A stretch of DNA of 64,000 bases from Candidatus Endonucleibacter sp. (ex Gigantidas childressi) (GCA_030674875.1 JASXSU010000001.1:712501-776500); one strand, 5' to 3'; positions 22,478 to 31,908 are shown, counted from the first letter of the stretch. Numbers and translations: made by a program. The notes: generated by a model from the letters alone, not told the origin.

Positions 22478-22622
22478 AAACGTTACACTATTTTATATTA
22501 AAACATCGTAATATAATAACCAGCCTCAATTCACTTTAGATCCTTCATAACCTTTAAAATACCTCTACAGAGGCTTAATCTCTCTTATCCATAAACCCAA
22601 CACTAAAGAGCGAGACGTTATA

Positions 22623-23333
22623 CTAAAGAAAACTATTGTCAGACGCAACATCTTTGCAACGTTTTTCTATTTTATTTATCTTTACTTCATTGGTCCGATA
22701 ACTGATATCCTCCCAAACCTCATCTCCAAGCAAATTAGCATCTCTCTGATTAAGCTCCAGCCACCAAGACGCAGGCTTTTCATTTAACACTTTAATTGCC
22801 GGTGCATATCCCACACCTGAAAAATGATGAACCATATCTTCCGCATCACTACGTCGACTAAACACCCCAAGAAAGATCCCATTTTCAAGCTCTCCCGAGG
22901 CAATCACAGAGCCGCTTACCCCTTGCACCTGCAGCTTTTTAAGCACACCAATCGCCTCGTCATGATTAGGCTTTGGGCGAAGGTACACCCAATAATCAGA
23001 ATGAGGAGACGCCCCAGTATAACTTTCACGACTTTCAGCTCCTAAAGAGCGAAAACGCTTCTGGATTTCTTTAACTTCATCCGACGAACTGAAAGGGCCA
23101 ACCAGAAGACAATAATCACTTTGCTCCTTCTGATCAGCAAAGGAATGATTCTTTTTATTCGCAGAAGCGCTCTGGACACCTACTTCAGACGTAAACTTAA
23201 TACTGGCACCCTGCACCAAACTAGAGTCTTCCCCTACACCAACCTTCTCGTCTTCCAGCCGAGAGACATGAAAAGTCCCCCACGCAAAAAAAGCCATATT
23301 GACAACAATTAATAGCATAGTAAGCCAACGCAC
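22623..23333 (-). CDS. Membrane-anchored SPOR-domain protein
   Basis: 236 residues. One N-terminal membrane segment (MLLIVVNMAFFAWGTF), a polar linker, then a SPOR-type domain from about residue 75: YCLLVGPFSSSDEVKEIQ, SDYWVYLRPKPNHDEAI, GIFLGVFSRRSDAEDMV. SPOR domains bind denuded septal peptidoglycan. Its place between birA and tRNA-Tyr matches the uncharacterised SPOR gene found there in Pseudomonas; the coaX gene that normally intervenes is missing. Confidence 0.85.
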   Translation of the reverse strand: MRWLTMLLIVVNMAFFAWGTFHVSRLEDEKVGVGEDSSLVQGASIKFTSEVGVQSASANKKNHSFADQKEQSDYCLLVGPFSSSDEVKEIQKRFRSLGAESRESYTGASPHSDYWVYLRPKPNHDEAIGVLKKLQVQGVSGSVIASGELENGIFLGVFSRRSDAEDMVHHFSGVGYAPAIKVLNEKPASWWLELNQRDANLLGDEVWEDISYRTNEVKINKIEKRCKDVASDNSFL

Positions 23334-23438
23334 AGAATTCTCCCTCTAATCAGCGTAGTCTATACCCATGACACTTAAAAATACAAGAAGAACAGACTGA
23401 ATTCCATCATCCTACACATTAAAGGGGATAAACATCAC

Positions 23439-24422
23439 TCAAGATTCAGCACCGATATCGCCTACTATTAGAGAGACTTCTCCGTTATTAAAAGTCATAT
23501 TCCCATTTTCGGTTTTCAAAATAAGCCCTCCCCGCTCATTAACTCCCAGCGAACGTCCATGTATCTGCTTGCTAGAAGTACCCAGCATCACTCTTTTCCC
23601 GAAATAAGCATCATAGTGATTCCACTGCTCCTGAAAAAAAACAAAACCATGGCTCTTATAACATTCGAGCACCCGGTAAATAGCACTAATCAGAGCACTA
23701 CCAACATAATTTCTACTAACAGACATACCGCACACCTGCTGAAGATCAGTCGCAGGCTGATTAATAACACCAAATTGATCATCACTAAGCCGAATATTCA
23801 CCCCAACACCAATAGTCACCTCGCACTCGCCGACAGGATCACCACACACCTCAAGCAAGATTCCAGAAAGCTTTTTACCTTCCCACAAAACATCGTTAGG
23901 CCACTTCAAGTTCAAACCTCGAGCTCCGCAAGACTCAAGCGCTTTCAAAACCGCAACCCCAATAGCCAGACTCAAGCCTTCCAAAGAAGCAATGCCATCA
24001 CACATCTTCCACAAAACAGACACACAAACACTCCCTCCAAATGGCGTAACCCAGGAACGTCCTCGCCGACCTCGCCCTCTAGTTTGATGCTCAGCCATAC
24101 AAAATTGCATTTTTTTATCAGATGCTTTTTCCGCAACCTCATGAATTAAGTCATTAGTAGAATTGGTGACCAAACAGAGATGTAATGAAATCTGGTGCAA
24201 TATTTTTTGCTCAATACCGGCATAAACTTTATCTCTATCAAGGAGCTCAATCCCTGGCGACAACCTGTACCCTTTCCCGCAGACAGCATCTAACAGCAAC
24301 CCTAGCGCCTTTAACCCCTTGATTTTTTTCCATACACCCGCTCGACTAATACCAAGAAACTGCCCAATTTCCTCACCAGAATGAAATTCTCCGTTAGAAA
24401 GCAGCTTAAGCAATTTTTCCAT
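23439..24422 (-). CDS. birA: Bifunctional biotin-protein ligase / biotin operon repressor
   Basis: 327 residues from ATG at 24422 (MEKLLKLLSNGEFHSGEEI), matching E. coli BirA; a longer frame to 24476 lacks family support. The N-terminal winged helix (ISRAGVWKKIKGLKALG) means it can bind DNA. The ligase domain has GRGRRGRSW (biotinyl-AMP loop), KWPNDVLWEGKKLSGILLE and the C-terminal SH3-like part. It biotinylates BCCP and represses bio genes; a matching operator precedes bioB at 28684. The start region overlaps a half inverted end of repeat B type (24428-24440). Confidence 0.96.
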   Translation of the reverse strand: MEKLLKLLSNGEFHSGEEIGQFLGISRAGVWKKIKGLKALGLLLDAVCGKGYRLSPGIELLDRDKVYAGIEQKILHQISLHLCLVTNSTNDLIHEVAEKASDKKMQFCMAEHQTRGRGRRGRSWVTPFGGSVCVSVLWKMCDGIASLEGLSLAIGVAVLKALESCGARGLNLKWPNDVLWEGKKLSGILLEVCGDPVGECEVTIGVGVNIRLSDDQFGVINQPATDLQQVCGMSVSRNYVGSALISAIYRVLECYKSHGFVFFQEQWNHYDAYFGKRVMLGTSSKQIHGRSLGVNERGGLILKTENGNMTFNNGEVSLIVGDIGAES

Positions 24423-24626
24423 TAACTGTGACCTTTGCACGAACCGCTGATTGACTCTACAAGATGATAACCGCAATCAAAAAAAGCGGACGGAACAAAA
24501 GATGAATCACTATAAACCCTTGCGAACGTACAGCAAACCTCAAACCAACTTATCAAATAGTTTAACGGAAATTGAACGATAAATCCGATACACTCTTTTT
24601 TTACAAAACTTCTTGATACACAATAC

Positions 24627-24745
24627 TATACCCAAAGAACTTAGAGTTGCTACGCGCCGGCCAGTACGCGAAGCCATAGAAACTTATAAGTGACAGTGAT
24701 GAGCGAGAACAGCCAACACCCAATGCCTTCAAGGGAATGGGTATA
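24627..24745. repeat. Repeat A copy upstream of asmA
   Basis: TATACCCAAAG end at left and CTTCAAGGGAATGGGTATA at right, about 119 bp. Its right end is only 22 bp from the asmA start codon, so it occupies the promoter/leader position. The rest of the 345-bp birA-asmA gap is plain AT-rich DNA. Confidence 0.85.
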
Positions 24746-24767
24746 ACACATAATAATGAGGTCTTCT

Positions 24768-26810
24768 ATGACACGCGCAATAAAATGGATAACCATGGTA
24801 GCAGCAGGCATAGTACTACTGTTAGTTCTAGCTGCAGTCCTGCTCCCAAAGCTCATAGACCCCAGCCATTATCGTGCTGATATATCAAAACTGGTTTACG
24901 AACAAACCGGTCTAACGCTGAAGATCAATGGCGCTATTAGTTGGTCTCTATTTCCTTGGCTTGGCCTGTCTATAGAAACCCTGTCTATAAACGGAATGCA
25001 GAACAACAAACTAGCCGATCTAGATAGCGTAGAAATCAGTATTAAGCTACTACCTCTTCTTAGAAAAAAAATAGAACTCCAGACAGCCCGATTGATAGGC
25101 CTTGATCTAAATCTGGTTCGCCACAACGATGGTACAGGAAACTGGGAAGTTAATACTCCGAAAAAACCTCCGACCAACCAGCACACAACAGTTAAAGATA
25201 CCTCCTCAGATAAAACCAAAAAGACCAGTTCAATGACGCTTGATATAACAAATATCGAAATTTCCGAACTCAATATTCGATATAACGACCAACAATCAGA
25301 TAACACTTATCTTATCAATCACGCTAGCTTGGTTACAGGAGGAATTGCAGACCAAAAACCATTTGACCTTAATCTCAGCGGGATAGTATCCAGTAAAAAG
25401 CAGGATCTCGACCTTAAAATCAACATGTCTGCCAAGCTAACTATTAACCTCAAAGATGCCGTTCACTCTATAGACAACCTCGCCCTCATTGTTCAGCCTT
25501 ATATCGCCAATAGCGAACAGGTAAGCTTAAAAGGTAATCTAAACATCCAGCAGCAACCATTACTAGTAAAAGGACAGCTAAGCACTAGCTCGTTTAATCC
25601 ACATAACCTTCTTACTCAAATCAGAATACCACCCCCTTTAATGGCAGACACCAAAGCTTTTCAGAGCCTATCCGTTGAAAGCAATTTTGAAAGCGATGGT
25701 AAAAGTATAACTATCAATAAGCTCGACCTAACTCTGGACGACTTCAATATTAACGGTTTTCTCAAGATAGCGAACAATGATAAAAAAACTACGTCCTTTG
25801 AGTTTGTTGGTAATAATCTGAACCTAGACACCTACCTGCCCGCAAAAAGCACGAATACAGCTCAAACTAAGACAGAAAATAGCGATAAAAAAAGAGCTCA
25901 GCAACCTGTTACTGCCAAAAAAGAACAACCATTGATCCCCGAAAACCTTCTTAAAGAACTAAATATCAATGGTTCTGTGAGACTATCATCACTGATCATA
26001 CAGAAAATGAAATTTGAACAGCCCTCCATAACGTTAACTGCTGCGGACGGACGCTCACGAATTAAACTGAAGTCAGAGTTTTACCATGGATCCATCAACA
26101 TGGATAATGAAGTTGATGTTAGCACCCGAGGAATGCCGACGCTTTCCAGCTCTGCCACGTTACAAAGCGTCAACCTTCAAGCTATGGCCGAATCTATTCC
26201 ACAATTAAAAGCAGTTCATGGGGCCGCTAATGCCAAAATAAAACTCAACACGCAAGGCCAATTACAGAGCATATTAACCAAAAACCTCAACGGTACAATA
26301 AGTTTTTCCATTGACCATGGCGTATTTGCTGAAGCCAATTTTGATAAAATGGTGTGCGAGGGCATTGCTAAGATACGCAAAAAAACTTTGCAGACAAAAG
26401 AATGGGGGAAATCCACAAAGTTTCAGAATCTCAAAGGCTCGTTCATTATTCAAAATGGCGTAGCCCGTAACAAAGACCTCACTGCAGCTCTTTCTAATAT
26501 GAACCTGAAAGGAGACGGCAACATCAATTTGGTTAATCAAACTATTGATTACCATATCGGCCTTAACATACGTGGCGATGATGCACCAGACAGTGACCCT
26601 GCCTGTCAGATTAATGCAGACTACATAGACGTCACTTGGCCAATACGTTGCCAAGGCAAAATAGGCGAACAAACCTGCGGTATAGACAGTGACAGGTTAG
26701 CAGGCACCATTACCAGCCTAGCAACAAAAGAAATCCAAAAACGGCTTCAGGATGAGGTCAATAAAAAGGCAGGGCCTTTAAAAGATATTCTCAAAGGTTT
26801 TTTCAAGTAA
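24768..26810 (+). CDS. asmA: AsmA family outer-membrane/envelope lipid-transport protein
   Basis: 680 residues from ATG at 24768, which has GAGG at 6 nt; an upstream ATG at 24756 overlaps that site. One N-terminal membrane anchor (IKWITMVAAGIVLLLVLAAV) is followed by the AsmA N-domain (LEQTGLTLKINGAISWSLFPWLGL type), a Lys/Thr-rich linker and the C-terminal repeats ending in GIDSDRLAGTI. AsmA-like proteins form periplasm-spanning beta-groove bridges that move phospholipid to the outer membrane. Stands alone between repeat A copies. Confidence 0.9.
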   Translation: MTRAIKWITMVAAGIVLLLVLAAVLLPKLIDPSHYRADISKLVYEQTGLTLKINGAISWSLFPWLGLSIETLSINGMQNNKLADLDSVEISIKLLPLLRKKIELQTARLIGLDLNLVRHNDGTGNWEVNTPKKPPTNQHTTVKDTSSDKTKKTSSMTLDITNIEISELNIRYNDQQSDNTYLINHASLVTGGIADQKPFDLNLSGIVSSKKQDLDLKINMSAKLTINLKDAVHSIDNLALIVQPYIANSEQVSLKGNLNIQQQPLLVKGQLSTSSFNPHNLLTQIRIPPPLMADTKAFQSLSVESNFESDGKSITINKLDLTLDDFNINGFLKIANNDKKTTSFEFVGNNLNLDTYLPAKSTNTAQTKTENSDKKRAQQPVTAKKEQPLIPENLLKELNINGSVRLSSLIIQKMKFEQPSITLTAADGRSRIKLKSEFYHGSINMDNEVDVSTRGMPTLSSSATLQSVNLQAMAESIPQLKAVHGAANAKIKLNTQGQLQSILTKNLNGTISFSIDHGVFAEANFDKMVCEGIAKIRKKTLQTKEWGKSTKFQNLKGSFIIQNGVARNKDLTAALSNMNLKGDGNINLVNQTIDYHIGLNIRGDDAPDSDPACQINADYIDVTWPIRCQGKIGEQTCGIDSDRLAGTITSLATKEIQKRLQDEVNKKAGPLKDILKGFFK

Positions 26811-26832
26811 AGTAAGGCCTGGTTCCAAAATA

Positions 26833-26965
26833 TATACCCGTTATCATTGAAACTGAGGAGTAAGCGACAAACCAGCGAAACCTCATGAGCCTACGAGTAG
26901 TAGGTTATTGGGGTAGGTGGGAGCAGCCTGCAACCTAACGCCTGCAAGGAAAACAGGCATGCTGT
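26833..26965. repeat. Repeat A copy
   Basis: TATACCCGTTATCATTGAAAC at left, core GAGCCTACGAGTAGTAGG, degenerate right end (AACGCCTGCAAGGAAAACAG). Lies between asmA and the methyltransferase gene. Confidence 0.75.
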
Positions 26966-27049
26966 AATTTTTCATCCCAATAATACTCAAGACTTGTTAC
27001 GTCGCCGTTCCCCGTTATACAACTCGTTATCCATTGGAGCTTTTTCAAT

Positions 27050-27799
27050 ATGACCACTACTTGTCCTAATTGGGATAGAGAAAGCTGGATTTCTTCAGAT
27101 GAATATATTGCTCACTCTGTAAAAGCTCTCTCTGAATGCCTGAAGATCACTTCAAACAGCAAGATCCTAGATATTGGCTGCGGCCGCGCAGGCATTACCA
27201 TCGCGCTAGCTGAAGCAAGCAAAGTAACAACTCCTATTGAAGGAATTGATATTTCCGACACCATTAATGAAGCTCCTAATTGTAAAAAAGTTAACCTGCT
27301 TCAAATAGATGCTATCTCTTACCTTAAGGAACAACCTGACGAACTATACCACGGAGTCATCTTAAAGCGTATGCTTCACTGCATTAAAGAGGAACTAAGG
27401 AAACCGTTGTTACAGGAAGTTCATAGGTGCCTGAAAAAAAACGCTCGGGCTCTAGTGTTTATAATGCCTCCTGAAATAACTATACCTATGTTTATGCAAG
27501 GTAAACATACATTCCTACAAGAACAACTTCATTTTCAGGATATTCTCAACCTTGGCCAAGACTGCTTATTTGAAACTGAAACAACTCACTTTTGCTTCAA
27601 TGTTGAAATTGAAAAACAGCGATACTTTGATTTATTGCGCCAACGATTTATGTCTAACCTTCGGAATTTTTCTGATAATGAAATTGAGAATGGAGTTCTA
27701 GAGATAGACCGAGACTATCCCGATGATGTACTTAAATTTGAAGACCTGATGTATATTATTCATTTAATTAAAAAAGACTCCACATCACAATCTCTCTGA
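27050..27799 (+). CDS. Class I SAM-dependent methyltransferase
   Basis: 249 residues. The SAM-binding motif I is ILDIGCGRAGITIALAEA with the acidic end of strand 2 GIDIS, and motif post-I/IV LYHGVILKRMLHCI, EVHRCLKKNARALVFI. The C-terminal third (FETETTHFCFNVEIEKQRYF) is of the UbiE/methyltransf-11 type. Substrate cannot be told. ATG at 27050 has GGAG about 10 nt upstream. It is isolated by repeat A copies on both sides and is convergent with comF. Confidence 0.75.
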   Translation: MTTTCPNWDRESWISSDEYIAHSVKALSECLKITSNSKILDIGCGRAGITIALAEASKVTTPIEGIDISDTINEAPNCKKVNLLQIDAISYLKEQPDELYHGVILKRMLHCIKEELRKPLLQEVHRCLKKNARALVFIMPPEITIPMFMQGKHTFLQEQLHFQDILNLGQDCLFETETTHFCFNVEIEKQRYFDLLRQRFMSNLRNFSDNEIENGVLEIDRDYPDDVLKFEDLMYIIHLIKKDSTSQSL

Positions 27800-27843
27800 T
27801 CGGTAGCCGGACTAGAGCCACTGTTTTATGCCAAGATAAAAGC

Positions 27844-27914
27844 TATACCCGTTATCATTGAAGGTACGGGTAGGCAAACCCCAATGAATCTACTAGCAAT
27901 TGGTAGAAGTAAGC
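27844..27914. repeat. Repeat A, left half
   Basis: TATACCCGTTATCATTGAAGG followed by about 50 bp of recognisable core; truncated at the comF 3' end. Confidence 0.7.
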
Positions 27915-28625
27915 TCATGGTGTTCGGGCAAGGCACCAGATATCCACTTGTTCAATACCATTTCTTTTTAACTCTCGGCTAGCTTCATTGGCCGTTTCTG
28001 CAGTAGTAACAACATCATCAATAATTGCTACGTGCTTGTAGCCAATATTTTTCTCAACTGTAAAAGCTCCCTGTATATTTTTATGCCTAGCTCTGGCAGG
28101 TAAGGATTGTTGTGGAAGAGTGTTTCGATGCTTTGTAACAATTCCCGGCCTAAGCGAACAGGGTATGTCCTTCGGCAGCATTCTGATGATGGCCTTTGCC
28201 AGCAGTAAAGATTGGTTAAAACCCCGTACTCTTATTTTCTTTTTATGTAATGGTATTGGGATAATTACTTCCGGCCATGATCTTTCTGAGTAGTGGCTTC
28301 TCAGCACTTCTATCAACGGGCGTGCTACTGGTTGAATCAACTCTAAATGCTGACCGTATTTAATGTTTTGGATGATGTGGTTCACAGGATAGCTATAAAG
28401 AAAAACGCTCAGGCAGCAATCAAAAGATGGTCTCCGCTTGAGGCATTGAGCGCATAGCTCTGCCCCAGAATGCGGCATAGGTAGGGCACACTGAGGGCAC
28501 GGGTCGTTCAACTGTGGTAAGCAATCAAGACAGTAACTGCACAGAGGCATGGCTAATGATGAACCACCTTTGCACAGCAGGCAACGACTTTGAACAAACG
28601 GGCTCATAAGGCTACGTCCAATCAT
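27915..28625 (-). CDS. comF: ComF family phosphoribosyltransferase-like protein
   Basis: 236 residues. Two N-terminal zinc-binding Cys clusters (CLLC, CSYC, CPQC, CAQC) and the PRT motif VAIIDDVVTTAETANEA near the C-terminus are diagnostic of ComF/GntX proteins, which take part in DNA uptake or use of DNA as nutrient. RGFNQSLLLAKAI is also conserved. It is divergent from bioB, the same neighbour as in Pseudomonas. ATG at 28625 used; ATG at 28607 is an alternative. Confidence 0.9.
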   Translation of the reverse strand: MIGRSLMSPFVQSRCLLCKGGSSLAMPLCSYCLDCLPQLNDPCPQCALPMPHSGAELCAQCLKRRPSFDCCLSVFLYSYPVNHIIQNIKYGQHLELIQPVARPLIEVLRSHYSERSWPEVIIPIPLHKKKIRVRGFNQSLLLAKAIIRMLPKDIPCSLRPGIVTKHRNTLPQQSLPARARHKNIQGAFTVEKNIGYKHVAIIDDVVTTAETANEASRELKRNGIEQVDIWCLARTP

Positions 28626-28668
28626 GCCAAGCTCTGTTTAATAGCAGATATTCTGTTTTTTAAGTGCA

Positions 28669-28714
28669 TTGCCATAGTTATGCTGTAAACTTATTTTGTT
28701 TCATTTGGTTGACC
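28669..28714 (+). promoter_or_regulatory. bioB promoter with BirA-type operator
   Basis: TGTAAACT (28684-28691), 15-nt spacer, GGTTGACC (28707-28714) matches the BirA operator (TGTAAACC-N15/16-GGTTTACA) at 13 of 16 arm positions. A promoter TTGCCA (28669-28674), 17-bp spacer, TATTTT (28692-28697) places the -10 inside the operator, as in E. coli. The birA here retains its DNA-binding domain. Confidence 0.7.
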
Positions 28715-28755
28715 ACCTTTTTTTGCTGCGGCCTTCCTTTGACAGTAGCAATATA

Positions 28756-28877
28756 TATACAGTTACCATTGCTGGTGCAAGTAAGGACAAACCAACGAAT
28801 ACCAAAAGCTTGAGTAGTAGGTGATTAAAAAGTTAATTATAACGGCCAACATAACACCCTCAAGAGAAATAGGTATA
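28756..28877. repeat. Repeat A copy in the bio operon leader
   Basis: TATACAGTTACCATTGCTGG at left, GAGTAGTAGGTGATT core, ACCCTCAAGAGAAATAGGTATA at right. It sits between the BirA operator and bioB, ending 30 bp before the start codon, so it would be transcribed as most of the leader. Confidence 0.85.
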
Positions 28878-28907
28878 ACTAAAATATTTGAAAACGCAGG
28901 GACAAGT

Positions 28908-29978
28908 ATGACCCAAACTAATACGGTGACTACAAGCATTCACAACAAGTGGACTCTTGACGAAGTTGAAACTCTTTTCAACAAGCCACTTAATGACCTA
29001 TTGTTCACTGCACAACAGGTTCACCGAGAGAATTTTTCTCCCAATGAAGTACAGGTTAGTACTTTGTTGTCAATCAAGACAGGTGCTTGTCCAGAAGACT
29101 GCAAATATTGCCCTCAGAGTGGTCACTACAATACTGGTTTGATTCGGGAAAAACTGATTAAAGTAGATAAAGTTATTGAGCAAGCAAAACAGGCAAAAGC
29201 ATCTGGGGCTACACGCTTTTGTATGGGCGCTGCTTGGAAAAATCCACCAGCGCGAGATATGCCTTACCTTGTAGCGATGGTGAAAGAAGTCAAAGCATTG
29301 GGCTTAGAAACCTGTATGACGCTAGGAATGCTCAGCGCTGAACAAGCAGGAACTCTTGCCCATGCGGGGCTAGACTATTACAACCATAATCTTGATACCT
29401 CGCCGGAGTTCTATGGCAGCATTATTACAACCAGAACCTATGCTGACCGCTTAGAGACCTTATCACACGTTCGCTCATCTGGTATGAAAGTTTGCAGCGG
29501 CGGCATTGTCGGCTTGGGTGAAGATATCAAAGACCGAGCCGGATTATTACTACAGCTCGCCAATCTACCCACTCAACCAGAAAGCGTTCCTATAAACCGA
29601 TTAGTGAAAGTGCCGGGAACACCGTTAGACTCAGTAGATGAAATTGATAACTTTGAGTTCGTCAAAACCATTGCAGTAGCTCGAATTATGATGCCTAAAT
29701 CCTATGTTAGATTGTCTGCTGGGCGAGAAACTATGAGCGACGAACTACAAGCTTTGGCATTTATGGCGGGAGCTAATTCGGTTTTCATGGGAGACAAACT
29801 ACTAACAACCGGAAATCCTGAACATAGCCGAGACATACAGTTGTTCAGCCGTCTTGGAATTAAAACAGAGGTAGTGAACAACACAGAGTTGAATGACCAT
29901 CATTCGAATTACCACCCTCTAAGAGACGAGGACAATGATCAGTATTACGACATCATGTCATCAGAGAAGAAAGCTTGA
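28908..29978 (+). CDS. bioB: Biotin synthase
   Basis: 356 residues from ATG at 28908 ([20 protein letters not shown]) with AGGGA at 6-7 nt; the longer in-frame start would lie within repeat A. Radical SAM enzyme that inserts sulfur into dethiobiotin. Cluster motif [12 protein letters not shown] gives Cys61, 65 and 68; [20 protein letters not shown] and the [2Fe-2S] ligand Arg region RLSAGRE are present. First gene of bioBFHCD. Confidence 0.98.
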   Translation: MTQTNTVTTSIHNKWTLDEVETLFNKPLNDLLFTAQQVHRENFSPNEVQVSTLLSIKTGACPEDCKYCPQSGHYNTGLIREKLIKVDKVIEQAKQAKASGATRFCMGAAWKNPPARDMPYLVAMVKEVKALGLETCMTLGMLSAEQAGTLAHAGLDYYNHNLDTSPEFYGSIITTRTYADRLETLSHVRSSGMKVCSGGIVGLGEDIKDRAGLLLQLANLPTQPESVPINRLVKVPGTPLDSVDEIDNFEFVKTIAVARIMMPKSYVRLSAGRETMSDELQALAFMAGANSVFMGDKLLTTGNPEHSRDIQLFSRLGIKTEVVNNTELNDHHSNYHPLRDEDNDQYYDIMSSEKKA

Positions 29979-29980
29979 GC

Positions 29981-31165
29981 ATGACAACCTTTGACCTCGC
30001 CCCAGCTCTACGCGCTCGTCAGAATCAGGGTCTTTACCGTTTTCGACAAACGCTTACTTCGGCACAAAAGCCGGAAGTATGGGTTAATGGCCACCGGTAC
30101 TTGGCATTTTGTAGCAATAACTACTTAGGGTTAGCAGACCACCCTACTATTATCTCCGCTTTTCAGAAGGCAGCCAATAAATACGGCGTGGGTGGAGGAG
30201 CTTCTCATTTAACCGTAGGTCATAGCGAACCCCACCATCTGCTAGAAGAAGAACTGGCAGAGTTTACTGGTAGAGACCGAGCTCTGCTTTATGCTAATGG
30301 TTATATGGCTAATCTGGGAGTAATACCCGCACTTTTGAGTAAGAAGGATGGAATCTTTTTAGATCGTTTGAACCATGCATCATTAATGGATGCTGGCCTG
30401 TTATCAACAGCGAGCTTTAAGCGTTATCGCCACTGCTGCTGCCAACACCTTGAAGAAAAACTTCAAAAAACTTCGGCGAACCGCAAGCTCATTGTTACCG
30501 ACGGAGTGTTTAGCATGGATGGTGATATTGCACCTTTAGGCAAACTACCGGCAATAACCAAACAGCATAATGCTTGGTTAATGATTGATGATGCCCATGG
30601 GTTTGGCGTACTCGGAGATAATGGCGGCGGTGTTGCTGAACATTTTAATCTCTCTCAGCAAGAGCTGCCCATTTTAATGGGAACATTAGGGAAAGCATTT
30701 GGTTGTTACGGTGCTTTTGTTGTTGGTAGTCATGACTTAATTGAAACCCTAATTCAGTTTTCACGCACTTATATTTACACAACATCTATTCCTCCAGCAG
30801 TAACAGAGGCATCACGCGCCAGTCTTAAATTAATTAGAAGTGAGCACTGGCGACGGGATCATTTAAAAAAACTTATCAGTTATTTCCGTCAACATTGTCA
30901 GGCATCAGGCATTGAGATAACAGCGTCTTCCACCCCCATCCAGCCGCTAGTGGTAGGCTCCGCTAGCGTAGCAACAGCCATTAGCAATGCCCTAGCAAGC
31001 AAAAACATTCTAGTCTCGGCCATCCGGCCTCCCACGGTTCCGGCTGGAACATCACGCCTGCGAATAGCCCTAAGTGCCGCACATACATTTGAGCATATCG
31101 ATTATTTGCTTGAAATCCTAGGCCAGGTTGTTGGACGTTATGCAATGAAGGAGACCCCAGCCTGA
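29981..31165 (+). CDS. bioF: 8-amino-7-oxononanoate synthase
   Basis: 394 residues from ATG at 29981, two bases after the bioB stop. PLP enzyme condensing pimeloyl-ACP with alanine. FCSNNYLGLADHP, GGGASHLTVGH, DDAHGFGVLGD and the PLP-lysine region MGTLGKAFGCYGAF are present. Its last bases hold the AAGGAG site for bioH. Confidence 0.97.
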   Translation: MTTFDLAPALRARQNQGLYRFRQTLTSAQKPEVWVNGHRYLAFCSNNYLGLADHPTIISAFQKAANKYGVGGGASHLTVGHSEPHHLLEEELAEFTGRDRALLYANGYMANLGVIPALLSKKDGIFLDRLNHASLMDAGLLSTASFKRYRHCCCQHLEEKLQKTSANRKLIVTDGVFSMDGDIAPLGKLPAITKQHNAWLMIDDAHGFGVLGDNGGGVAEHFNLSQQELPILMGTLGKAFGCYGAFVVGSHDLIETLIQFSRTYIYTTSIPPAVTEASRASLKLIRSEHWRRDHLKKLISYFRQHCQASGIEITASSTPIQPLVVGSASVATAISNALASKNILVSAIRPPTVPAGTSRLRIALSAAHTFEHIDYLLEILGQVVGRYAMKETPA

Positions 31166-31908
31166 ACATTCCCCTAGTTATTATTAACGGTTGGGCTGCT
31201 CCTAGACAAGCTTTTGACCCCATACTATCTAAGCTAAGTCCTATAGACGTAACTATTATCAACCTTTGTGATTTAGTAAGTGATTTAAAGCAAAGTTCTG
31301 GGTATGAAGGCTTGGTGAAAACTCTCCACAAAAAGCTTCCCCAGCAGCCTTTTGTTCTTGCTGGGTGGTCTTATGGTGGCACTTTAGCTTGTGCTTATGC
31401 AGCATTGTATCCCACAAAGGTAAAATCACTACTTACAATGGCTGCTACTCCTTGTTTTGTACAGCGCTTTGATTGGCCCGCAGGTATGCAGCAAGAGGTT
31501 TTTTCAGAATTCTTAGCTAATTTTCAGTCTCAGCCAAAGAAAACTCTAGAGCAATTTATGCTGCTTTGCATCATGGGCTGTCGCAATAAAAAAGCTATTA
31601 TTGAAGCATTAACAAATACCTCTTTTAGTGAACGAGATGATGTGGATAATTTGTTATTTATTCTTGAATCCATGGGAACTACAGACATAAGGCATTTAAT
31701 AGGAGATATTCAGTGTCCTGTAATACACTTTTATGCAAAAAAAGATGCCCTAGTTTCTATTTCAACAGCTGAAGCTATAGCTAAACATTATCAACATCAT
31801 CACATTCATGTGGTCAGTAGCGGGCACTCCTTTATTGTAGAGTCTGCGGAGAATATTGCAGAACACCTCAGTAATTTTTGTCTTCCGGGAGGAAGTAAAA
31901 ACCAATGA
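31162..31908 (+). CDS. bioH: Pimeloyl-ACP methyl ester esterase, apparent CTG start
   Basis: 248 residues if begun at CTG 31162. Alpha/beta hydrolase that frees pimeloyl-ACP from its methyl ester. The N-terminal strand LVIINGWAAP, nucleophile elbow GWSYGG (Ser70), acid region KKDALVS and SSGHSF histidine are all present. No ATG, GTG or TTG exists in frame between the preceding stop (31111) and TTG 31312, and starting at 31312 would delete the essential first strand and oxyanion loop. CTG 31162 has AAGGAG 8 nt upstream and overlaps the bioF stop (CTGA). ATT at 31168 is a poorer alternative. The stop overlaps the bioC start (ATGA). Confidence 0.85.
   Translation: MNIPLVIINGWAAPRQAFDPILSKLSPIDVTIINLCDLVSDLKQSSGYEGLVKTLHKKLPQQPFVLAGWSYGGTLACAYAALYPTKVKSLLTMAATPCFVQRFDWPAGMQQEVFSEFLANFQSQPKKTLEQFMLLCIMGCRNKKAIIEALTNTSFSERDDVDNLLFILESMGTTDIRHLIGDIQCPVIHFYAKKDALVSISTAEAIAKHYQHHHIHVVSSGHSFIVESAENIAEHLSNFCLPGGSKNQ

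Noticed and set aside
23334-23438. Possible residual coaX between birA and the SPOR gene
   Set aside because: Only 105 bp remain and no CoaX motif can be read in any frame.
31312-31908. bioH starting at TTG 31312
   Set aside because: Would remove the first strand and oxyanion region; the coding text continues upstream to CTG 31162.
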